A DNA stretch of 64,000 bases. Source: ATX-6F1 sp943369485. GTDB lineage: Bacteria; Cyanobacteriota; Cyanobacteriia; PCC-6307; Cyanobiaceae. Each line of letters opens with the position of its first letter. Positions within the stretch are counted from its first letter, which is position 1. The DNA is taken from NCBI GenBank assembly GCA_943369485.1, contig CALRNH020000009.1, positions 62,001 to 126,000 of the forward strand, read 5' to 3'. Positions 36,371 through 44,158 of this stretch are shown one piece after another. The position numbers and the translations under genes are program-made. The notes under the pieces were generated by a model, which saw only the letters and a program-made list of their open reading frames with translations, had not been told where the DNA came from and did not search any database.

Positions 36371-36946
36371 TCAGGGTTTGGGGCTGGATGAACCGTTGCC
36401 CAGATTTCCGCCCAGGTCGGTCTCGAGGAACACGCGCACCACATCGCTGAGGGCGCTGACGCGGTTGATGGCCGCCTGCAGGGCGGGCAGGTTCACGGCC
36501 AGATCGGTGGTGGGGTAGGCCCGCAGGAAGCCGATCGGGGAAAGTTTCCCGTCACCGGCGTTGAGCCCCAGCACGGTTGCGGCCCGCAGGGCCGGCACCC
36601 CGGACTGGGGGGCCTGGAGGGGATAGAGGATGCGGGCCACCCGGGAAAGGGCCACGCCACCGAGGCGTGTGCCCAGCAGCCGGCTCGTGGTCACCAGCGG
36701 CAGGCTGACACCGCGGTTGAGCAGATCGGCCACGGTCTGGGGCTGCTGGCGGCCCAGCCGGATCAGATCGGCGAGCAGGCCCCTGGCCTCGCCCGTCTTG
36801 GCCAGGTGCTCCAGATCGGCTACGGGGATCGAGCGCCGGAAGGCGCCGCTCACGAACACAACCTGCTCGGCGGCGGGGGCGGGCAGGGGCAACAGGCCGA
36901 GGGAGACGCCCAGCAGGGCGAGGCTGAGCGCGGCGGTGCGGCGCAT
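36371..36946 (-). CDS. Exported DUF1400-type protein
   Basis: 191 residues with a signal peptide (hydrophobic residues 5-25, ending PAPAA). The mature domain reads EQVVFVSGAFRRSIPVADLEHLAKTGEARG..LL, VADLLNRGVSLPLVTTSRLLGTRLGGVALSRVARILYP, typical of DUF1400, which in cyanobacteria often precedes an alpha/beta hydrolase domain. Here only the DUF1400 part is present. Start at ATG 36946. Divergent from the following membrane gene. Confidence 0.75.
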   Translation of the reverse strand: MRRTAALSLALLGVSLGLLPLPAPAAEQVVFVSGAFRRSIPVADLEHLAKTGEARGLLADLIRLGRQQPQTVADLLNRGVSLPLVTTSRLLGTRLGGVALSRVARILYPLQAPQSGVPALRAATVLGLNAGDGKLSPIGFLRAYPTTDLAVNLPALQAAINRVSALSDVVRVFLETDLGGNLGNGSSSPKP

Positions 36947-37031
36947 GGTCGAAGGATCCTGGGGCCCTCCATCCCTAGCGCCGTTTCGTCCCCAACGGAC
37001 CATTTCCCGTCAGTCCAGTCAAACTCCGCCC

Positions 37032-38417
37032 ATGCGCGATCCTGCGGCCGCCCCCCTTCGCCTTCGCTTTCGCCACCGGGGGCTGGGACGGTATGCCATC
37101 GCGGCGTTTCTGGCCCTCTGGCTGGTGGGCTGGGCCTTCGGCGAGCTGTTCGCCCTGGCGGCGCTGGTCCATGGCCTGGTCGCCTGGCTGGGTCTGGGCC
37201 CGGCTGGACCTGCGGCCGGCGTTGGCGGAACGTCCTCCTTGCTGGCCGGAGCCTTCCTGCTCGTCTGGCTGACCTTCTGGACCCTGGGTGGTCTGGTGGC
37301 GATCCGTGAGCTGCTGAGGATGCTCTGGGCCGTTGATGGCCTGGAACTGAACGGTGACGAACTGGTTCAGATTCGCCGGCTCGGACCCATGAGCCGCCGC
37401 CGTCGCTTCGACGCCCGGGCGATTCAGCAGGTGTCCGTGCGTGATCGGGGTTCCAGCGGCGGCGCCGTGGTGGCCCGGCTGGAGTCCGAAACGGTGGTGC
37501 TGACCGATCTGGGCGCCAGGACCCAGTGGATCGAGGCGGTCCTGCAGCTGCGCGAGGCCTTGGGGTTGACGGAAGAGGCCAAAGCTCAGGCCATCACCGA
37601 ACCCGCCGGCGCCTCCATGGCCGTCGCACCGGCCCTGCCGCCCCCGGGCTGGGAGGCCCTGTCCGATCCCTTGGGTGAGCGGCTGCTGGTGAGTGATCGG
37701 CGCATCCGGCGCCGCCAGGCCCTGGTGATGACGGGGTTCACGGCCCTGGTGCTCGCTGCCGCCGCAGCCCTGGCCCGCAGCAGCCTTGAGACTCCGGGGC
37801 TGTGGGCGCTGACAGTGGTCGCCGCCGTTCTGGCCGGCCTCTGCGGCTGGGGTGCGATCTGGCTGGCCTTCGGCCGGATCGAATGGCGCCTCGGCCCGCG
37901 CCAGCTGGTCCAGCAACGCCGCTTCCGGGGCCGGGCGCGTGAGCGCTGGCGGGCCAGGGCCCTTGAGCTGCTGGAAACCTGCGACAGCGACAACGACCGC
38001 TGGTACGACCTGCGGGCGATCGAGATCAGTGGAGACGGTCAGTGCCAGCCGCCCAAGGCCCTCAGCCTCACCAAGGTGCTCCACGACCCCAGCGTGCCCC
38101 GCGCCCTGGGGCTCTGGCTGGCCCGTCAGACCCGGGTGCCTTTCCACGACCGGGTGCCCAGCGAGGCGGAGCGCCTGGCCGAGCGTGAGGCCGAACTGAC
38201 CAGGTTGCGCGATCAACTGGCCCGGTCCGGTCGTGCCGGTCGCTGGCTGCTCGGGGCTCTGGAGCGGGCTGTGGGCCCTAGTGATCTGCCGGCCGAGGCG
38301 CCACGGCGGCCTCAGCAGCAGGTTCAGCGGCGTTCGACGCCTTCAGCCAGCGGGCGATCGGCTCCGGAAGCCCGCAGCGCTGACGGGTCGCCGCCTCGAT
38401 CGCCCGGTGACGGGTGA
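37032..38417 (+). CDS. Large membrane protein of unknown function
   Basis: 461 residues. Two hydrophobic helices near the N-terminus (about 22-48 and 68-92), a soluble segment that looks like a PH-like/bacterial pleckstrin fold (ELNGDELVQIRRLGPMSRRRRFDARAIQQVSV), two more helices (about 240-280), then a second similar soluble segment and a charged coiled-coil end (EAERLAEREAELTRLRDQLARS). The repetition of helix pair plus PH-like domain suggests an internal duplication. The 3' end overlaps menI on the other strand by 140 bases. Function unknown. Confidence 0.7.
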   Translation: MRDPAAAPLRLRFRHRGLGRYAIAAFLALWLVGWAFGELFALAALVHGLVAWLGLGPAGPAAGVGGTSSLLAGAFLLVWLTFWTLGGLVAIRELLRMLWAVDGLELNGDELVQIRRLGPMSRRRRFDARAIQQVSVRDRGSSGGAVVARLESETVVLTDLGARTQWIEAVLQLREALGLTEEAKAQAITEPAGASMAVAPALPPPGWEALSDPLGERLLVSDRRIRRRQALVMTGFTALVLAAAAALARSSLETPGLWALTVVAAVLAGLCGWGAIWLAFGRIEWRLGPRQLVQQRRFRGRARERWRARALELLETCDSDNDRWYDLRAIEISGDGQCQPPKALSLTKVLHDPSVPRALGLWLARQTRVPFHDRVPSEAERLAEREAELTRLRDQLARSGRAGRWLLGALERAVGPSDLPAEAPRRPQQQVQRRSTPSASGRSAPEARSADGSPPRSPGDG

Positions 38418-38808
38418 GAGCCGTGGCGGCCTCAAAACCGCCGGCCTCGAAGCGGTAGCGCACCTCAAGCAGGCCCTCCTCCAGGGCCACCGGGGCCACG
38501 GTGATCACCAGGGCATCGCCGGCGAACAGGGGCCGCTTGAAGTCGGCTCGGGTGTGCACGATCGGCAGCGCCACCACAGGATGGCCCACGCCACCAGGCA
38601 GTTCGGTGCGCCAGGCGGGGCCCGGGAAGATTTCGGCGGAGCTCAGCCCGAAGCTCTCCAGGCTCTGCTCATAGGCCTCGTGGCACCAGCGCAGCAGCTG
38701 GTGGAAGTGCATCACCCCGGCGGCGTCCGTGTCACCAAAACGGACAGTGCGGCTCTGGTGCAACCAGTGGCCGGGAACGGGGGGATCCTTGAAAAAGTTG
38801 TCGAACAA
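38278..38808 (-). CDS. menI: 1,4-dihydroxy-2-naphthoyl-CoA thioesterase (4HBT fold)
   Basis: 176 residues. Hotdog thioesterase with catalytic block TVRFGDTDAAGVMHFHQLLRWCHEAYEQSLESFG (in part) and a second conserved ADFKRPLFAGD. It matches the cyanobacterial DHNA-CoA hydrolase of phylloquinone synthesis (Slr0204 type). Its last 46 codons overlap the 3' end of the membrane protein gene on the opposite strand. It is 3 bases downstream of ndhH, so it is likely co-transcribed with it rather than with menA-C-E. Confidence 0.85.
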   Translation of the reverse strand: MFDNFFKDPPVPGHWLHQSRTVRFGDTDAAGVMHFHQLLRWCHEAYEQSLESFGLSSAEIFPGPAWRTELPGGVGHPVVALPIVHTRADFKRPLFAGDALVITVAPVALEEGLLEVRYRFEAGGFEAATALTRHRAIEAATRQRCGLPEPIARWLKASNAAEPAAEAAVAPRPADH

Positions 38809-38811
38809 CCG

Positions 38812-39996
38812 TCAGCGATCCACCGAGCCCATGATCACGTCGATCGAACCAAGAATCGCCATGATGTCTGCCACCTTGGCCCCGGTGAGGATGTGGGGCA
38901 GGATCTGGAGGTTGTTGAAATCGGCGGCGCGGATCTTCCAGCGCCACGGGGTCACATCATCGTTGCCCATGATGAACACGCCCAGTTCACCCTTCCCTGA
39001 CTCGAGCCGGGCATAGAGCTCTCCACCTGGGATCTTGAAGGTGGGGGCCACCTTCTTGGCGATGTATTGGTAATCGAAACCGGAGGACTCGCCCCCCTTG
39101 CCCTCGGTGATCCGCCGCGCCTCCAGGCTTTCGGTGGGGCCGCCTGGGATGGCCTTGGCGGCCTGGCGCAGGATCTTGAGCGATTCGCGCATCTCCTGGA
39201 TCCGCACCCGGTAACGGGCGTAGCAATCGCCCTCGGTGGCGGTGGCCACGTCCCAGTCGAAGTCGTCGTAGCACTCGTAGTGATCCACCTTGCGCAGGTC
39301 CCAGGGCACGCCGGAGGCGCGGAGCATTGGCCCAGAGAGGCTCCAGTTGATCGCCATCTCGCGGCTGATCACCCCGAGGCCCTCGATACGGCGTTTGAAG
39401 ATCGGGTTGTTGGTGATCAGTTTCTCGTATTCGTCGATCTTGGGGCCGAACCAGTCGCAGAAATCCAGCAGCTTGTCGAGCCAGCCGTAGGGCAGATCCA
39501 CCGCCACGCCGCCGATGCGGAAGTAGTTGTTGTTGATCAGCCGCTGCCCCGTGGCCGCCTCCCAGAGGTCGTAGATCATCTCCCGCTCGCGGAAGATGTA
39601 GAAGAACGGCGTCTGGGCGCCCACGTCCGCCAGGAAAGGGCCGAGCCAGAGCAGGTGGTTGGCGATGCGGTTGAGCTCCAGCATCAGCACCCGGATGTGG
39701 CTGGCCCGTTTGGGCACCGGGATGTCGGCCAGCTTTTCGGGGGCGTTGACGGTGATCGCCTCGTTGAACATGCCGGCGGCGTAGTCCCAGCGGCTCACGT
39801 AGGGCACGAACATCACGTTCGTGCGGTTCTCGGCGATCTTCTCCATGCCGCGGTGGAGGTAGCCGATCACCGGCTCGCAGTCCACCACGTCTTCGCCATC
39901 GAGGGTGACCACCAGCCGCAGCACCCCGTGCATGGAGGGGTGATGGGGGCCGAAGTTGATCACCATCGGCTCCGTGCGCGTTTCGAGCTGCGTCAT
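38812..39996 (-). CDS. ndhH: NAD(P)H-quinone oxidoreductase subunit H
   Basis: 394 residues, 49-kDa (NuoD-type) subunit of NDH-1. It forms the quinone-site arm of the complex on thylakoid membranes, used in respiration and cyclic electron flow. Motifs: VINFGPHHPSMHGVLRLVVTLDGE, YLHRGMEKIAE, PYVSRWDYAAGMFNEA; C-terminal FKIPGGELYARLESGKGELGVF and IMAILGSIDVIMGSVDR. Start at ATG 39996 (MTQLETRTEPMV), the normal N-terminus; longer in-frame reading is spurious. Confidence 0.97.
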   Translation of the reverse strand: MTQLETRTEPMVINFGPHHPSMHGVLRLVVTLDGEDVVDCEPVIGYLHRGMEKIAENRTNVMFVPYVSRWDYAAGMFNEAITVNAPEKLADIPVPKRASHIRVLMLELNRIANHLLWLGPFLADVGAQTPFFYIFREREMIYDLWEAATGQRLINNNYFRIGGVAVDLPYGWLDKLLDFCDWFGPKIDEYEKLITNNPIFKRRIEGLGVISREMAINWSLSGPMLRASGVPWDLRKVDHYECYDDFDWDVATATEGDCYARYRVRIQEMRESLKILRQAAKAIPGGPTESLEARRITEGKGGESSGFDYQYIAKKVAPTFKIPGGELYARLESGKGELGVFIMGNDDVTPWRWKIRAADFNNLQILPHILTGAKVADIMAILGSIDVIMGSVDR

Positions 39997-40045
39997 GGCG
40001 CCGTGAGCGAGGTCGTAGGGGGGGATCTTAGGAAGGTGAGCGAGC

Positions 40046-41029
40046 TTGTTTGGGTCTCCGCAGCGTCGTTTGACTGAAATCAACCCAGCCCTGGTCCCTT
40101 TGACCTCGGATTTCGAGCATGTCCCCGTGCTCGCAGGACCCTTGGCCGAGGGGTTCGCGTCCCTGCCGCCCGAGGGGCTGCTGATCGACTGCACCGTGGG
40201 GGGTGGCGGCCACAGCGCCCTGCTGCTGGAGGCCCACCCTGGCCTGCGCCTGATCGGCCTCGACCAGGACCCCACCGCCCTGGAGGCGGCCCACCGGCGC
40301 CTGACCCCGTTCGGCGATCGCGTCACGCTGGTGGCGACGAACTTCGCCGACTTCACCCCCCCAGGGCCAGCGGTCGGGGTGCTGGCGGATCTGGGGGTGA
40401 GCAGCCCTCAGCTGGACGTGGCCGCACGGGGCTTCAGTTTTCGCGCCGATGGCCCCCTGGACATGCGCATGAATCCGGGGGCCGGCGAGACCGCCGCCGA
40501 GCTGATCGATCGCCTCTCGGAAGGGGAGCTGGCCGACCTGATCTATGCCTATGGGGAGGAGCGACTGTCGCGGCGCATCGCCCGCAGGATCGTCGAGCAG
40601 CGGCCCTGGGGCAGCGAGGCGGCCCTTGATGCCGATCGTGATGCCGATCGGGGGACCGCGGCCTTGGCTTATCTGGTGGCCGGCTGCTACCCACCCAAGG
40701 CCCGCCGCGGCCGCCTTCACCCCGCCACCCGCACCTTCCAGGCCCTGCGCATCGCCGTCAACGACGAGTTGGGGGCCCTCGACAGCCTGCTGCGGCACGC
40801 CCCCGACTGGCTGGTTCCCGGCGGCCTGCTGGCGCTGATCAGTTTCCATTCGCTCGAAGACCGGCGGGTGAAAACCGCTTTTCTGAGTGATGGGCGGCTG
40901 GAGCGGATCACACGCAAGCCCCTGGTGGCCGATGGGGCGGAGCAGGAGCTCAACCCCCGCAGCCGCTCCGCCAAGCTGCGGGTGGCCCGTCGGCGGCTGG
41001 CCCAGGCCCAGCACCAGGAGAGTCCATGA
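40046..41029 (+). CDS. rsmH: 16S rRNA m4C1402 methyltransferase RsmH
   Basis: 327 residues. SAM-dependent methyltransferase with HVPVLAGPLAEGF, DCTVGGGGHSALLLEAHPG, GVSSPQLDVAARGFSFRADGPLDMRMN (in part) and HPATRTFQALRIAVNDEL. No ATG precedes the conserved HVPVL. The TTG at 40046 has GGAAGG nine bases upstream and is taken as start. It is divergent from ndhH with only 49 bases between starts. Its stop overlaps the DUF456 gene by four bases (ATGA). Confidence 0.92.
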   Translation: MFGSPQRRLTEINPALVPLTSDFEHVPVLAGPLAEGFASLPPEGLLIDCTVGGGGHSALLLEAHPGLRLIGLDQDPTALEAAHRRLTPFGDRVTLVATNFADFTPPGPAVGVLADLGVSSPQLDVAARGFSFRADGPLDMRMNPGAGETAAELIDRLSEGELADLIYAYGEERLSRRIARRIVEQRPWGSEAALDADRDADRGTAALAYLVAGCYPPKARRGRLHPATRTFQALRIAVNDELGALDSLLRHAPDWLVPGGLLALISFHSLEDRRVKTAFLSDGRLERITRKPLVADGAEQELNPRSRSAKLRVARRRLAQAQHQESP

Positions 41030-41568
41030 ACCAGCAGGACGCGATCTGGTGGCTGGCACTGCTGATCCAGCTGGTGGCGATCCCCGGCACCCTCTTCCCG
41101 GTGCTGCCGGGCCTGGCCCTGCTGCCCCTGGGGGCGGGCCTTTGGACCTGGTCGGTGGGCTGGGCTATGGGCTGGCCGGCCCTGGCGCTGGCCAGCGCGA
41201 TCCTTCTGTTGGGCTGGGCTGCCGACGCCCTCGGGATGCTGCTGGGGGCGGCACGGCTGCAGGCCACCCGCTGGGCCTACATCGGCGCCGGCCTGGGGCT
41301 GCTGGTGGGGCTGCTGGGGCTGCTGCCCGCCCTGCCCGTGGGCGGTCCGCTGGTGGGGGCCCTGGTGGGGCCGCTGCTGGGGGCCGCCCTGGGTGAACTG
41401 CTGAGTGCCTCCGGCGAGCTGGGCCCCTTCGGCCTTGAGCGCCTGAAGCGCTCGCTGCTGGTGGGGCTGGCGGTGGTGGCCGGAATGCTGGTGAGCCGCC
41501 TGGCCCAGGTGATCCTGGCGGTGGTCGGCGTGGCGGGCTTCGTGCTTCTCACCGGGATGGTGCGCTGA
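41026..41568 (+). CDS. DUF456 membrane protein
   Basis: 180 residues, five or six hydrophobic helices, and the family N-terminal pattern LVAIPGTLFPVLPGLALLPLGAGLW. A glycine-rich middle helix pair (GLGLLVGLLGLLPALPVGGPLVGALVG). Function unknown. It overlaps rsmH at its start and the end of the cysteine desulfurase gene (opposite strand) by 20 bases. Confidence 0.82.
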   Translation: MNQQDAIWWLALLIQLVAIPGTLFPVLPGLALLPLGAGLWTWSVGWAMGWPALALASAILLLGWAADALGMLLGAARLQATRWAYIGAGLGLLVGLLGLLPALPVGGPLVGALVGPLLGAALGELLSASGELGPFGLERLKRSLLVGLAVVAGMLVSRLAQVILAVVGVAGFVLLTGMVR

Positions 41569-42709
41569 GGGGCTGGCCCCTCAACTCGTTCAGCGTGCGG
41601 CTGAGCACCGCGATGGCCTGATCGATCTCGGCTTCCGTGGTGCCGCGGCCCAAGCCGAAGCGGATCGAGGCGGCCGCCTCGGCGCGGCTGCGCCCCAGGG
41701 CCGCCAGCACGTGGGAGGGGCTGCCGCTGCTGCAGGCCGAGCCGCCGCTCACCGCCAGCTGGCGCCGCAGGGCGCCATGCAGCCGGCTCCCCTCCACACC
41801 ACCGATGGTCACGTTGAGGTTATGGGCCAGGCGCTGGGATGGGTGGCCGTTGAGCCGCACATCGCCTAGGGCTTCCAGGGCGTTCCAGAGCCGATCCCGC
41901 AGGGCACCGAGGCGCTCGGCGCGGGGCCCCCGGTCGGCCGCCGCCAGCTGGGCCGCCACGGCCAGCCCCACGATCAGCGGCACGGCCAGGGTGCCGGCCC
42001 GCAGGCCCCCCTCCTGGCCACCGCCATGCTGCTGGGGCGCCGGCCGCACCCCGCCGGCCAGAACCAGGGCGCCGATGCCCTTGGGGCCGTAGAGCTTGTG
42101 GCCGCTGAGGCTGAGCAGGTCGATGCCCAGTTCCCTTGGCCTCAGGTTCAGGTGGCCGAAGGCCTGGGCCGCGTCGCAGTGGAAGCTGATGCCGCGGCTG
42201 CGGCAGAGGGCCCCGATCGCCGCCAGGGGCTGGATCACGCCGATCTCGTTGTTGGCGGCCATCACGCTCACCAGCACGGTGCCTGGGCGAAGGGCGTCCT
42301 CCAGCTCGCTCAGGTCCACCAGGCCGTCGGGGTTCACCGGCAGCACCGTCAGCTCGAAGCCCTTTGACTCCAGATGCCGCAGGGGATCGAGCACGGCCCG
42401 GTGTTCCGTGGCCAGGGTCACCAGGTGGCGGCCCTGGCCCGCCCGCGTTTCAACGATTCCTTTGAGGGCCAGGTTGTTGGCCTCGGTGGCGCCACTGGTG
42501 AACACCAGCGCCTCAGGTTCCACCCCCAGGCCAGTGGCCAGAGAGCTGCGCGCCTGCTCCACGGCGGCGCTTGCCATCAGCCCCGGGCGGTGCAGGCGGC
42601 TGGCGGGGTTGGCGAACTGCTCGCTCCAGTAGGGCGCCATCGCGGCCATCACCTCCGGGGCGCAGGGGGTGGTGGCCTGGTGATCGAGATAGGGGACGTT
42701 GGCGGCCAG
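41549..42709 (-). CDS. Cysteine desulfurase (NifS/IscS family), non-AUG start
   Basis: 386 residues if started at CTG 42709. Family marks: YLDHQATTPCAPEV at the N-terminus, TSGATEANNLALKG, the PLP-Lys site LSLSGHKLYGPKGIGAL (near residue 205) and SGGSACSSGSPSHVL with the mobile catalytic Cys. It moves sulfur from Cys to Fe-S and other scaffolds. The conserved YLDHQATT precedes the first ATG/GTG and an upstream in-frame TGA leaves only CTG (with AAAGG six bases before) as start. An out-of-frame ATG lies at 42738. So a CTG start or an indel is likely. Confidence 0.88.
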   Translation of the reverse strand: MAANVPYLDHQATTPCAPEVMAAMAPYWSEQFANPASRLHRPGLMASAAVEQARSSLATGLGVEPEALVFTSGATEANNLALKGIVETRAGQGRHLVTLATEHRAVLDPLRHLESKGFELTVLPVNPDGLVDLSELEDALRPGTVLVSVMAANNEIGVIQPLAAIGALCRSRGISFHCDAAQAFGHLNLRPRELGIDLLSLSGHKLYGPKGIGALVLAGGVRPAPQQHGGGQEGGLRAGTLAVPLIVGLAVAAQLAAADRGPRAERLGALRDRLWNALEALGDVRLNGHPSQRLAHNLNVTIGGVEGSRLHGALRRQLAVSGGSACSSGSPSHVLAALGRSRAEAAASIRFGLGRGTTEAEIDQAIAVLSRTLNELRGQPLSAPSR

Positions 42710-42772
42710 GGGAGCCTTTCAGCGGGCGACGCCTCCATGCTGACAAGATCGAAGCGATGGATGGGAGGAGCG

Positions 42773-43372
42773 ATGGGCACGAGCATCCAGGCCAAGCACC
42801 ATTCGTTCCCAAGAAGCTCGCCCGCCCGGCTGCAGGGCCAGCGGCTGCTTGGCCAGCACCTGAAGGGCCGGCGGCCGCTGGCGGTGCTGGCCCTCGGCTT
42901 GTTCCATCTCGGGGGCCTGGCGCCGGCCGCCGCTCAGAACGTGATTCGCACTCCCGAGGAGTCTCGGCCCAAGGGAATCGTGATCATCCAGGACAAGCCC
43001 ACCCTCGAGGGGCGCCAGGTGGTGGGGGTCTACGGCGTCACCGTCGATGAGAACGACCCCAGCCTGCGGCGCATCAAGGTCTGGTACGAGCTGCCCAACA
43101 ATGTCAGCGTCCGCAGTGAGACGATCCGCTGCTCGCCATCGGGTCCGATGCGGATCAGCCACAACGGCACCAACCTGGTGATGCGGGAGCTCAACCCCGG
43201 CGGGCTGATCACCCCTTTCAACCTTCAGGACCACCGCATCTGGTGGATTTCCTGCTTCCCGGAGCAGGCGGGCGCTGACCCGGCCACCCTGCGGCCCCTG
43301 GCCCTCAAGCTGGGCTACAACGGCAACCTCCAGGAGAAGGAGACCCTGTTGCCCAGTCCATCCGGTCGATAG
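42773..43372 (+). CDS. Exported protein of unknown function
   Basis: 199 residues with a signal peptide (RRPLAVLALGLFHLGGLAPAAAQ, about residues 33-55). The mature part contains IIQDKPTLEGRQVVGVYGVTVDENDPSL, WYELPNNVSVRSETIRCSPSGPMRIS and WWISCFPEQAG, with two cysteines. No family recognised. Start chosen at ATG 42773, preceded by GGAGG; upstream ATGs at 42737 and 42761 are also possible. Divergent from the cysteine desulfurase gene. Confidence 0.65.
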   Translation: MGTSIQAKHHSFPRSSPARLQGQRLLGQHLKGRRPLAVLALGLFHLGGLAPAAAQNVIRTPEESRPKGIVIIQDKPTLEGRQVVGVYGVTVDENDPSLRRIKVWYELPNNVSVRSETIRCSPSGPMRISHNGTNLVMRELNPGGLITPFNLQDHRIWWISCFPEQAGADPATLRPLALKLGYNGNLQEKETLLPSPSGR

Positions 43373-43378
43373 ATTTCA

Positions 43379-44149
43379 ATGTCCCATTCCCCGGGCATGC
43401 AGCACCCCCAACCCCCGCTCGAGCCTGAGCAGGAGCCCGCCCCGGTGCAGGCCGCCGCCCCCGCCCGGTTGCTGCTGGTGGATGATGAACCTGGCCTGCG
43501 CACGGCGGTGCAGGCCTACCTGCAGGACGAGGGCTTCGAGGTCACCACCGCGGTCGATGGCGAGGAGGGCTGGGCTTTGGCCCAGGAACTGCTGCCCGAT
43601 CTGGTGCTCAGCGACGTGATGATGCCCCGCCTCGACGGCTATGGGCTGCTCAAGAAGCTGCGCGCCGATGAGCGCCTGGGTGGCACGCCGGTGATCTTCC
43701 TCACCGCCAAGGGCATGACCGCCGACCGCATCGAGGGCTTCCAGGCGGGCGTCGATGACTACATCCCCAAGCCCTTCGATCCCGATGAGCTGGTGGCCCG
43801 CGTGCGCAACGTGGTGCGGCGCCAGGAGCGGCTGCTGGCGGAGGCCGCCCGCTACGCCGACGCCGACATCGGCCAGATGGCCAAGCAGATCACCGAGATC
43901 CGCTCCCTGCTGCAGACCGGTGGAAGCAAGAAGGCCGCCGGCGGCCCTGTGCACCATGAGTTCACGCCCCGGGAGGCCAGCGTGTTGCAGCTGGTGGCTG
44001 AGGGATTGATGAACAAGGAGATCGCCCGCCGACTCGAAACCTCGATCCGCAACGTCGAGAAGTACGTCAGCCGCCTGTTCACCAAGACCGGCACCGCCAG
44101 CCGCACCGAGCTGGTGCGCTACGCCCTCGAGAACGGCCTGGTGGTGTAG
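43379..44149 (+). CDS. rre1: Rre1/Ycf29-type response regulator (REC + LuxR-type HTH)
   Basis: 256 residues. A Pro/Gln-rich N-terminal extension (1-30), a receiver domain with acidic pair LLVDDEPG, phospho-Asp D79 in VLSDVMMPR, Thr109 and Lys131 (IPKPFDPDEL), and a LuxR/NarL helix-turn-helix (about 190-250: FTPREASVLQLVAEGLMNKEIARRLETS). The linker VRRQERLLAEAARYADADIGQMAKQI fits the cyanobacterial/plastid Rre1 (Ycf29) group, a stress-responsive transcription factor. No sensor kinase is adjacent. It follows the exported protein gene by 6 bases. Confidence 0.85.
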   Translation: MSHSPGMQHPQPPLEPEQEPAPVQAAAPARLLLVDDEPGLRTAVQAYLQDEGFEVTTAVDGEEGWALAQELLPDLVLSDVMMPRLDGYGLLKKLRADERLGGTPVIFLTAKGMTADRIEGFQAGVDDYIPKPFDPDELVARVRNVVRRQERLLAEAARYADADIGQMAKQITEIRSLLQTGGSKKAAGGPVHHEFTPREASVLQLVAEGLMNKEIARRLETSIRNVEKYVSRLFTKTGTASRTELVRYALENGLVV

Positions 44150-44158
44150 GGCCCCGGG

